A stretch of 6,281 bases of DNA from the NCBI GenBank assembly GCA_945875225.1, contig CAMCJY010000124.1, forward strand, positions 1 through 6,281. The letters are read 5' to 3'. Below the pieces are notes generated by a model. The model was given only the letters and a program-made list of their open reading frames with translations, was not told the DNA's origin and ran no database searches. A program made the translations under genes and the position numbers. Shown one piece after another: positions 1 through 6,042 of this stretch; the first letter of the stretch is position 1; every line of letters begins with the position of its first letter. Origin of the DNA: Comamonas sp. lk. Its GTDB lineage: Bacteria; Pseudomonadota; Gammaproteobacteria; Burkholderiales; Burkholderiaceae_C.

Positions 1-1
1 T

Positions 2-385
2 AAAAATCCGCGCTGGAGCTTTGAGGACATGTACACCTTGTTCCCGCACCTGCGTGAACGGGCGCAGGTGGAGGCGGGCTTGTTGTCCGGCGGTGAGCAG
101 CAGATGTTGACCTTGTGTCGCACCTTAATGGGTGACCCGGACCTGGTCATTATCGACGAGCCCACGGAGGGTCTGGCACCCAAGATCGTGGAATTGGTGG
201 CCGGGTTTTTGCAGGCCTTGCGCGCACGAGGTTTGTCGGTGCTGCTCATCGAGCAAAAGCTGACGATTGCCATGCAAATTTCGGACAGCTGCTTGGTCAT
301 GGGGCACGGCAGCGTGGTGTTTCAGGGCACACCGTCTGCTTTGCAATCCAACGCAGCAGTGCGTAAAGAGTGGTTGGAGGTGTGA
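2..385 (+). CDS. livF: Branched-chain amino acid type ABC transporter ATP-binding protein (LivF family), C-terminal part
   Basis: This is the C-terminal 127 residues of an ABC ATPase; the frame is open to the left edge, so the start and the Walker A motif lie outside. The ABC signature LSGGEQQ is at fragment residues 28-34 and Walker B LVIIDE at 48-53, followed by the D-loop segment PTEGLAP. The switch position reads IEQK, with Gln85 where many ABC ATPases have His; this Gln is usual in LivF and separates it from LivG, which normally has His. The stretch LFPHLRER before the signature is also typical of LivF. The family is about 235 residues long, so roughly 105-110 are missing. LivF pairs with LivG to power HAAT-family uptake of branched-chain amino acids. 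In betaproteobacteria many paralogues carry aromatic or other carboxylic acids instead, so the substrate is unknown. Lying next to beta-oxidation genes hints at an organic-acid substrate, but this is only inference. Confidence 0.93.
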   Translation, partial: KNPRWSFEDMYTLFPHLRERAQVEAGLLSGGEQQMLTLCRTLMGDPDLVIIDEPTEGLAPKIVELVAGFLQALRARGLSVLLIEQKLTIAMQISDSCLVMGHGSVVFQGTPSALQSNAAVRKEWLEV

Positions 386-392
386 CCCAGCG

Positions 393-412
393 TTTGTCCC
401 AGTTGGGACAAA
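393..412. promoter_or_regulatory. Perfect inverted repeat just after livF (possible regulator site or RNA hairpin)
   Basis: TTTGTCCCAGTTGGGACAAA is a perfect dyad with 9-base arms around a GT centre. It begins 7 bases after the livF stop codon. As RNA it would form an 8-base-pair stem with a four-base loop. No T-tract follows on either strand (AACCC on the + side), so it is not a standard intrinsic terminator. As DNA it fits a two-fold symmetric protein site with TGT-N10-ACA spacing, a spacing known from NifA-type enhancer sites, but no -24/-12 promoter is visible nearby. Its centre is about 77 bases upstream of the start of transcription inferred for the downstream operon. The dyad is seen directly; its role is unknown. 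Confidence 0.45.
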
Positions 413-444
413 AACCCTCGCCCCAGACGCAAAAAGCCCTACAA

Positions 445-473
445 TTTACAAAAAAGAACGACCGTTCTATTTT
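445..473 (+). promoter_or_regulatory. Candidate sigma-70 promoter of the beta-oxidation operon
   Basis: A -35 box TTTACA (445-450, 5 of 6 to TTGACA) and a -10 box TATTTT (468-473, 4 of 6 to TATAAT) are separated by exactly 17 bases. This would start transcription near position 480 and give a leader of about 47 bases before the ATG at 527. The leader is strongly pyrimidine-rich at 475-497. The alternative -10-like TACAAT at 440-445 has no usable -35 at the right distance. The promoter overlaps the 449-474 dyad, which supports both calls. Confidence 0.5.
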
Positions 474-474
474 G
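449..474. promoter_or_regulatory. Palindromic operator, TetR-family style, inside the promoter
   Basis: The core is AGAACG-AC-CGTTCT (455-468). The symmetry extends outward to 449 and 474, with 11 of 12 base pairs matching (only 454/469 fails). The site covers most of the promoter spacer and the whole -10 box, so a bound repressor would block RNA polymerase. TetR-family regulators commonly use symmetric AACG-NN-CGTT-like sites, and regulators of this family (PsrA, FadP and similar) control fatty acid degradation in proteobacteria. Assigning this site to such a regulator is inference: no regulator gene lies in the window, and the same core could be read by another TetR protein. Confidence 0.6.
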
Positions 475-526
475 CTTCCTCGTCTCCCCGTCTTCCCATT
501 GCCGCATCTCTAGAAGGAAAGCCAGC

Positions 527-2626
527 ATGACAGCGCATTACCAGGTTCAGGGCGATATAGCCCTTATCACGCTCGATAACCCACCGGTCAACGGCTTGGG
601 GCACGCCACTCGGGTCGGCATTGCCGACGGTATGGCTAAGGCACTGGCCGATTCGGCCGTCCAAGCCATCGTCATCACGGGCGCGGGCAAAGCCTTCTCC
701 GGCGGCGCCGACATCCGTGAATTCGGCTCTGCCAAGGCCATGATGGAGCCCAACCTCAACAGCGTCATCCTGTTGCTGGAAAAATCCACCAAGCCGGTCA
801 TCGCTGCCATCCATTCGGTGGCCATGGGTGGCGGTTTGGAACTAGCCTTGGGTTGCCATTACCGTATCGCAGCGCCGGGTGCCAGCATCGCTCTGCCGGA
901 AGTCAAGTTAGGCCTGCTGCCCGGTGCCGGTGGTACGCAGCGCCTGCCGCGTGTGCTCGGCGTCGAAGCCGGACTGAACATGGTGGTCTCGGGCGAAGCT
1001 ATCAAGAGCGAAATGCTGGCGATGCTTCCCGGACAAAAGCTGTTCGACAAGCTGTCCAAGTCGGCCGACAGCCTGGCCGAAGAGGCTTTAGCATTCGCCC
1101 GTTCGGTAGCGGACACCCGCCCGCTGCCCTTGGTGCGTGACCTGCCTTGCAAGCACCCCTTAGGTGATGCCTATTTCCAGTTCGCCCGCAATATGGTGGG
1201 CGCCATGTCGAAAAACTACCCCGCCCCGCTCAAGTGCATCGAGGCGGTGGAAGCGGCGGCGACCAAGAAGTTTGAAGAAGGCATGGCCACCGAGCGTCAG
1301 ATTTTCATCAACCTGATGATGACATCTGAGAGCCGGGCCCTGCGACACTTGTTCCTGGGCGAGCGTGCAGCCTCCAAGATTCCAGATATCGACGCCAGAG
1401 TCCAAGCGCGCGAGATCAAGAGCGTGGCCATCATCGGCGCGGGCACCATGGGTGGCGGCATTGCCATGAACTTCATGAACGCCGGTATCAGCGTCAAGAT
1501 GCTAGAAATGAAACAAGAAGCGCTGGACAAGGGCGTAGCCACGATTCGCGGTAACTACGAAGCCCAGGTGAAAAAAGGCAAGCTCAAGCAGGACAAATAC
1601 GAGCAGCGTATGGCGCTTTTGTCCACGACCCTGAGTTACGACGAGCTCAGTGGCACCGACATGGCGATTGAGGCCGTGTTCGAAGAAATCGGCGTCAAAG
1701 AAAAAGTGTTTAAAGAACTGGACCGCGTCATGAAGCCCGGCGCCATCCTGGCTTCCAACACCTCCACGCTGGACGTCAACCAAATCGCCGCCTTTACCCA
1801 GCGCCCGCAAGACGTGGTGGGTCTGCATTTCTTCAGCCCTGCTAATGTGATGAAGCTGTTGGAAGTGGTGCGTGGCGCCACAACGGCCAAAGACGTGATG
1901 GCCACCTCTATGGCCGTAGCCAAAAAGATCCGCAAAACCGCAGTGGTCTCAGGCGTGTGCGACGGCTTTATCGGCAACCGCATGATCGAGCAATATGGCC
2001 GCCAGGGTGGCTTTTTGCTGGATGAAGGCTGCACACCGCAGCAAGTGGACAAAGCCATGGAGAAATTTGGCATGGCCATGGGCCCTTTCCGCATGGGGGA
2101 TTTGGCCGGTAACGACATTGGCTGGGCCATTCGCAAGCGCCGCTCTGTCGAGCGCGCCACCATGAAATACAGCAAGACCGCAGACCTTTTGTGCGAAAAA
2201 GGCCGCTTTGGCCAAAAAACCGGTGCCGGTTGGTACGACTACCAACCCGGCAAGCGTGATGCGATTCCAAACGCCGAAGTGGTCAAGATGATTGAGGACT
2301 ACCGCGCCGCCAACGGCATCACCCCGCGCAAAATCAACGATGAAGAAATCGTGCAACGCCTGGTCTTCGCCCTGGTCAACGAAGCAGCCCATATTTTGGA
2401 AGAAGGCATTGCCAACAAGGCCAGCGATATCGACATCGCCTACATCTTTGGCTATGGTTTCCCTCCCTACCGCGGCGGGCCCATGTTGTACGCTGACGAA
2501 GTGGGCCTGTTCAACGTCGTGCAAGCTATGCACCGTTTTGCCCAAAACCCCTTGGACGATGCCAATTTCTGGAAGCCCGCGCCCCTGTTGGCACGCCTGG
2601 CCGCCGAAGGTAAGACATTTAATTAA
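527..2626 (+). CDS. fadB: Bifunctional enoyl-CoA hydratase / 3-hydroxyacyl-CoA dehydrogenase (FadB / MFE-1 type)
   Basis: This 699-residue cytoplasmic enzyme catalyses the middle two steps of beta-oxidation: hydration of trans-2-enoyl-CoA, then NAD-dependent oxidation of the L-3-hydroxyacyl-CoA. Residues 1 to about 190 form the crotonase domain, with oxyanion-hole segments FSGGADI (57-63) and MGGG (100-103) and both catalytic glutamates, Glu105 (GGGLE) and Glu125 (LPEVKLGLLPG). After a linker, the NAD-binding Rossmann motif GAGTMG lies at 304-309. The dehydrogenase dyad is His434 (LHFFSP) and Glu446 (LLEVV), with Asn484 in DGFIGNR; the spacings match human short-chain hydroxyacyl-CoA dehydrogenase (158/170/208). 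The last part, with FGYGFPPYRGGP at 641-652, is the second C-terminal helical domain. The length is close to E. coli FadB (729) and rat MFE-1 (722). The start is supported by GAAGGA at 513-518, 8 bases upstream. The thiolase follows after 9 bases, as expected for partners that pass on a 3-ketoacyl-CoA. A delta3-delta2 isomerase activity is possible but cannot be read here. Confidence 0.96.
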   Translation: MTAHYQVQGDIALITLDNPPVNGLGHATRVGIADGMAKALADSAVQAIVITGAGKAFSGGADIREFGSAKAMMEPNLNSVILLLEKSTKPVIAAIHSVAMGGGLELALGCHYRIAAPGASIALPEVKLGLLPGAGGTQRLPRVLGVEAGLNMVVSGEAIKSEMLAMLPGQKLFDKLSKSADSLAEEALAFARSVADTRPLPLVRDLPCKHPLGDAYFQFARNMVGAMSKNYPAPLKCIEAVEAAATKKFEEGMATERQIFINLMMTSESRALRHLFLGERAASKIPDIDARVQAREIKSVAIIGAGTMGGGIAMNFMNAGISVKMLEMKQEALDKGVATIRGNYEAQVKKGKLKQDKYEQRMALLSTTLSYDELSGTDMAIEAVFEEIGVKEKVFKELDRVMKPGAILASNTSTLDVNQIAAFTQRPQDVVGLHFFSPANVMKLLEVVRGATTAKDVMATSMAVAKKIRKTAVVSGVCDGFIGNRMIEQYGRQGGFLLDEGCTPQQVDKAMEKFGMAMGPFRMGDLAGNDIGWAIRKRRSVERATMKYSKTADLLCEKGRFGQKTGAGWYDYQPGKRDAIPNAEVVKMIEDYRAANGITPRKINDEEIVQRLVFALVNEAAHILEEGIANKASDIDIAYIFGYGFPPYRGGPMLYADEVGLFNVVQAMHRFAQNPLDDANFWKPAPLLARLAAEGKTFN

Positions 2627-2635
2627 GGAACCGCC

Positions 2636-3811
2636 ATGACTTCAGCCGTAATTGTTTCCACCGCCCGCACGCCCCTGACCAAAAGCTGGAAAGGCGCATT
2701 CAATATGACCCATGGCGCCACCATGGGCGGCCATGTGGTCGAACACGCGATCCAGCGAGCCGGCATCGACGCCGGTGAGGTCGATGACGTCATCATGGGC
2801 TGCGGCACGCCCGAAGGCGCTACCGGTGCCAATATCGCGCGCCAGATTGCGCTGCGCGCTGGCTGCCCGGTCAGCGTTTCGGGCATGACGATTAACCGTT
2901 TTTGTTCGTCAGGCCTGCAAACCATCGCTACTGCGGCGCAGCGTATTTTGGCGAACGAAGGCGATATTTACGTGGCCGGTGGCCTGGAAGCCATCTCCTG
3001 CACCGCCCAGGAAATGAACAAGCACATGCTGGCCGATCCTTGGCTGCAGAAAAACAAGCCCGAGGTCTATTGGGCCATGTTGCAAACCGCCGAGCAAGTG
3101 GCCAAGCGCTATAACATCAGCCGCGAAGCTATGGACCAGTACGGTGCGGCTAGCCAGCAAAAAGCCTCTGCGGCTTTGGAAAAAGGTCTGTTCAAAGACG
3201 AGATCGCACCCATCAAAGTCACCATGGGTGTGGCTGACAAAGTAATGGGCATGATGACCAAGCAAGTAACGGTGTCCGATGACGAAGGCATTCGTGCCGG
3301 TACCACCTACGAAGGCATCAAAGATTTGCGCTCTGCGCTGCCTGGCGGCTTGGTGTCGGCGGGAAATGCCAGCCAACTGTCTGACGGCGCCGGTGCGGTG
3401 GTCTTGATGCACGAAAAAATCGCTGAGCAGAAAGGCCTTAAGCCCCTGGGCCGTTTCCTGGGCTTTGCGGTAGCCGGTTGCGAACCGGATGAAATGGGCA
3501 TTGGCCCCGTTTTTGCAGTGCCTAAAGTGCTCAAGCGTCTGGGTCTGACAGTTGCCGATATCGACTTGTGGGAGCTGAACGAAGCCTTTGCCGTGCAGGT
3601 GTTGTACTGCCGCGACAAGCTGGGCATACCGGCAGACAAGCTCAACGTCAATGGCGGAGCGATTGCCGTGGGTCACCCCTTTGGCATGAGCGGTCAGCGC
3701 TTGACGGGCCATGCTTTGATCGAAGGAAAGCGCCGTAACGCCAAGCGGGTGTGCGTCACCATGTGTATTGGTGGCGGCATGGGCGCTGCGGGTATTTTCG
3801 AAGTCTTGTAA
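2636..3811 (+). CDS. fadA: Acetyl-CoA acyltransferase / 3-ketoacyl-CoA thiolase (FadA type)
   Basis: This is a 391-residue, full-length thiolase that cleaves 3-ketoacyl-CoA with CoA to release acetyl-CoA and a shortened acyl-CoA. The nucleophile is Cys90 in NRFCSSG. The second catalytic set is His347 in GHPFGMSG and Cys377 in CVTMCIGGGMG. The 30-residue His-Cys spacing equals that of Zoogloea thiolase (348/378), and NEAFA, which shapes the oxyanion site, is also present. The loop after His347 reads PFGMSG, not the PIGASG common in biosynthetic PhaA-type enzymes. That variant and the FadB neighbour favour a degradative role, but a biosynthetic or short-chain role is not excluded. The TAAGGA that includes the upstream stop codon (2624-2629) is a good ribosome site 6 bases before the ATG. 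Only 9 bases separate it from the bifunctional gene, so the two are almost surely co-transcribed and may form a multienzyme complex, as FadBA does. Confidence 0.95.
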   Translation: MTSAVIVSTARTPLTKSWKGAFNMTHGATMGGHVVEHAIQRAGIDAGEVDDVIMGCGTPEGATGANIARQIALRAGCPVSVSGMTINRFCSSGLQTIATAAQRILANEGDIYVAGGLEAISCTAQEMNKHMLADPWLQKNKPEVYWAMLQTAEQVAKRYNISREAMDQYGAASQQKASAALEKGLFKDEIAPIKVTMGVADKVMGMMTKQVTVSDDEGIRAGTTYEGIKDLRSALPGGLVSAGNASQLSDGAGAVVLMHEKIAEQKGLKPLGRFLGFAVAGCEPDEMGIGPVFAVPKVLKRLGLTVADIDLWELNEAFAVQVLYCRDKLGIPADKLNVNGGAIAVGHPFGMSGQRLTGHALIEGKRRNAKRVCVTMCIGGGMGAAGIFEVL

Positions 3812-3823
3812 AGGACGTTTGCT

Positions 3824-5677
3824 ATGAAGCTGCGCGTAACCATCGACTTCTTATTGCACGACTGGTTGCGTACAGAGCAGCTCAGCGCGCGCCCGCGCTT
3901 TGCCGACCATTCTCGCGAAACTTTTGACGCGGTGTTTGATACCTGCGAGCGTATTGCCCGCGAAAAATATGCGCCGTTTAACCGCCTGGTGGACACAGAG
4001 GAGCCGCGTTTTGATGGTGAGCGCGTCATCTTGCCGCAGGCCAGCAAAGACGCTGCCGATGCCTACGCAGCATCGGGCATGCTCAGCGCGGCACAGGACT
4101 ATGACATTGGCGGTATGCAACTGCCCTACAGCGTCGAGGCAGCAGCTAATGCGTTTTTTGCCTGCGCTTCGGTAGGCATTGGTACCAGCATGCTCACCAC
4201 GGGCAATGCCAATTTGCTGATGGTGCACGGCACCGAAATGCAGAAAAAGGTATTTGCCCTGCAAGAGTTCTCCGGCCGTTTTTCCGGCACCATGTGCTTG
4301 AGTGAACCGCAAGCGGGCTCCAGCCTGTCCGACATACTGACCCGGGCCGTGCCTGATGGCGATGACCATCAAGCCGACCCCTTAGGCCCGCGTTATCGCC
4401 TCAAGGGCAACAAGATGTGGATCTCCAGCGGTGAGCATGAGATCAGCGAGAACATCATCCATCTGGTGCTCGCCAAAATCCCCGACGCCCAGGGCAAACT
4501 GGTGCCCGGCACGCGTGGGATCTCGCTCTTTATCGTGCCCAAAAAATTGGTCGATTCCCAAGGTGAATTGACCGGGGTGCGTAACGACGTGGCTCTGGCC
4601 GGTCTCAACCATAAGCTGGGCTGGCGTGGCACCACCAATACCTTGCTCAATTTCGGCGAGGGCAAGTTCCCGGTAGGCAGCAGCGCCGGACTCGATGGCA
4701 GGGGCGCCGGCGCTATCGCTTACTTGGTGGGCCAACCCGGCGACGGTTTGCGTTGCATGTTCCACATGATGAACGAAGCGCGCATCGGTGTCGGCATTGC
4801 GGCCACCATGCTGGGTCTTGCCGGCTATTACGCTGCGCTGGACTATGCGAAAAACAGGCCCCAGGGACGGCCCATGGGTGCCGGTGGTAAGGACGCCACG
4901 CAGCCGCAGGTACGCATCATCGAGCACACCGACATCAAACGTATGTTGCTGGCCCAGAAGGCCTATGGCGAGGGCGGATTGGCGCTGGCCTTGTATTGCG
5001 CCCGCCTGGTCGATGAGCAGCACACGGCTGAACCGGCCGCTGCGGACGACGCGCGGCTGCTGCTGGAAGTGCTGACGCCCATCGCTAAGAGCTGGCCTAG
5101 CGAATGGTGCTTGGAAGCCAATTCGTTGGCGATTCAGGTGCACGGCGGCTATGGCTACACGCGGGATTTTCCGGTGGAACAATACTGGCGCGATAACCGC
5201 CTGAACATGATCCACGAGGGCACGCACGGCATCCAGGCCTTGGACCTGCTGGGCCGCAAAGTGTTAATGGAGAACGGCAAAGGCATGCAATTGCTGGCCG
5301 TGCGCATGCAGGCCACGATGGCCCGCGCAGACAAGCATGTGGCGCTTGGCGCCCATGCGGCAGCGCTCGGGCAGGCGCTGGCGCAGGTAGGTGCGGCGAC
5401 GCGCGCCGCTTGGGCCACCGGTGTGCCGGGCGAGGCCCTGGCCAACGCCGTGCCCTATATGCAGGCCTTTGGTCACACGGTGCTGGCCTGGATCTGGCTG
5501 GATGTCGCCTGTGCCGCGCTGGAGGCCGACCCGCCAGCGCAGAGCGCAGCGACCCAAGGGCGCTTGGGCGCCGCCCAATTCTTCTTTCACTATGAACTGC
5601 CCAAACTCGGAGCCTGGTTGTCTGTGGTTCAATCCAGGGATATGACCTGTGCGACATTTCCAGAGGAGGCTTTCTAA
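3824..5677 (+). CDS. Large acyl-CoA dehydrogenase (FadE5 / DmdC-like, with C-terminal extension)
   Basis: This 617-residue flavoprotein oxidises an acyl-CoA to trans-2-enoyl-CoA, the first beta-oxidation step, and normally passes electrons to electron-transfer flavoprotein. It is much longer than classic acyl-CoA dehydrogenases (about 380-400 residues) and matches the ~600-residue group that includes mycobacterial FadE5 (611) and the DMSP-pathway enzyme DmdC. Residues 1-150 are the helical N-terminal region. The flavin and substrate-contacting middle domain has TMCLSEPQAGSS (156-167) and GNKMWISSGE (195-204). The C-terminal helical domain has VHGGYGYTRDFPVEQYWRD (439-457) and the probable catalytic base Glu465 in IHEGTHGIQALDLLGRK. 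Residues from about 480 form the alanine-rich C-terminal extension typical of this group. AAGGA at 3811-3815 lies 8 bases before the ATG and the gap to the thiolase is 12 bases. Fatty acyl-CoA is the likeliest substrate from the neighbours; 3-methylmercaptopropionyl-CoA or another special acyl-CoA remains possible. Confidence 0.95.
   Translation: MKLRVTIDFLLHDWLRTEQLSARPRFADHSRETFDAVFDTCERIAREKYAPFNRLVDTEEPRFDGERVILPQASKDAADAYAASGMLSAAQDYDIGGMQLPYSVEAAANAFFACASVGIGTSMLTTGNANLLMVHGTEMQKKVFALQEFSGRFSGTMCLSEPQAGSSLSDILTRAVPDGDDHQADPLGPRYRLKGNKMWISSGEHEISENIIHLVLAKIPDAQGKLVPGTRGISLFIVPKKLVDSQGELTGVRNDVALAGLNHKLGWRGTTNTLLNFGEGKFPVGSSAGLDGRGAGAIAYLVGQPGDGLRCMFHMMNEARIGVGIAATMLGLAGYYAALDYAKNRPQGRPMGAGGKDATQPQVRIIEHTDIKRMLLAQKAYGEGGLALALYCARLVDEQHTAEPAAADDARLLLEVLTPIAKSWPSEWCLEANSLAIQVHGGYGYTRDFPVEQYWRDNRLNMIHEGTHGIQALDLLGRKVLMENGKGMQLLAVRMQATMARADKHVALGAHAAALGQALAQVGAATRAAWATGVPGEALANAVPYMQAFGHTVLAWIWLDVACAALEADPPAQSAATQGRLGAAQFFFHYELPKLGAWLSVVQSRDMTCATFPEEAF
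5662..5669 (+). promoter_or_regulatory. Strong ribosome binding site inside the dehydrogenase gene
   Basis: AGAGGAGG lies within the last codons of the acyl-CoA dehydrogenase and ends 7 bases before the ATG at 5677. It is the strongest Shine-Dalgarno sequence in the window. With the TAATG stop/start overlap it shows that the 78-residue reading frame is really translated and is coupled to the dehydrogenase. Confidence 0.85.
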
Positions 5678-5913
5678 TGGCATTTTTAAAGAAGTACAAC
5701 GGCACAACCGATGTGCGATTGCTGCGCTTGGAGCGCCTGATCTGGATACTGATTTACGGCGGTTTGCTCTCCACGGTGCTCTCCGGCTTTGCCCGCGATG
5801 CCGGTGCCCAGGGCCATGTGGCGCTGTTGGCTTGCGGGCTGTTTGCAGTGGTGGCAGGCGTGGTACTTATTTTGGTGCGCTCGCGCCTTCGCGAGGAAGA
5901 CCTCCCCCGTTGA
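5677..5913 (+). CDS. Small two-helix inner membrane protein, unknown function
   Basis: I do not recognise this 78-residue protein as a named family. It has a basic N-terminus (KK, then R14, R17 and R20), a hydrophobic segment at about residues 21-38 (LIWILIYGG...), a short polar loop with RDAGAQGH, a second hydrophobic segment at about 47-67, and a positively charged tail RSRLREEDLPR. By the positive-inside rule both ends should face the cytoplasm. There is no signal-peptide cleavage motif and no catalytic motif. Its ATG overlaps the dehydrogenase stop by one base (TAATG) behind a very strong ribosome site, so it is a real gene, made in step with the enzyme. A role in anchoring or tuning the beta-oxidation enzymes at the membrane, or in uptake of the substrate, is conceivable but is guesswork; an unrelated passenger is equally possible. 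Confidence 0.8.
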   Translation: MAFLKKYNGTTDVRLLRLERLIWILIYGGLLSTVLSGFARDAGAQGHVALLACGLFAVVAGVVLILVRSRLREEDLPR

Positions 5914-6042
5914 AACGGGTGGGGTGGTTTTGGCCGGGCGACGGGCTATCGCTGGTGCGACATGCTGCGTGCTCGCAAAGGGTAAAAATCCGAGGCTCTG
6001 GTTTTGGCGACAGGTTTTTATTAAACGTTTTTGGAATTTTCT
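5914..6042. other. Intergenic gap before the reductase gene
   Basis: These 129 bases hold no reading frame that I can support. The first part is GC-rich and the last 45 bases are AT-rich. I find no hairpin followed by a T-tract, so no intrinsic terminator, and no -35/-10 pair with good spacing. A short palindrome, AAACGTTT (6023-6030), is too short to interpret. The reductase may be read through from the upstream operon or have a weak promoter in the AT-rich part. Confidence 0.5.

Noticed and set aside
393..420. The inverted repeat as an intrinsic terminator of the liv operon, or part of a sigma-54 promoter
   Set aside because: No T-tract follows the stem on either strand, and no GG-N10-GC (-24/-12) element is found around it.
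440..445. TACAAT as the -10 box of the fadB promoter
   Set aside because: No acceptable -35 box lies 16-18 bases upstream (the region reads CCCTCGCC), whereas TTTACA-N17-TATTTT gives a better pair.
1949..2545. 198-codon open frame on the - strand inside the FadB gene
   Set aside because: It lies wholly within a well-supported gene and its translation shows no recognisable domain; long antisense frames are common in GC-rich coding DNA.
2909..3712. 267-codon open frame on the - strand inside the thiolase gene
   Set aside because: The product is His- and Gln-rich with no domain logic and is antisense to a thiolase with all catalytic residues; a shadow frame.
4382..5227. 281-codon open frame on the - strand inside the acyl-CoA dehydrogenase gene
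   Set aside because: It is fully antisense to conserved dehydrogenase motifs, with low-complexity composition and no supporting context.
5956..5977. TGCGA...TCGCA arms as a terminator hairpin after the small membrane gene
   Set aside because: The stem is only five base pairs with a 12-base loop and no T-tract follows.
6023..6030. AAACGTTT palindrome before the reductase gene as an operator
   Set aside because: It is only 8 bases, does not extend, does not match the 449-474 operator, and is expected by chance in AT-rich DNA.
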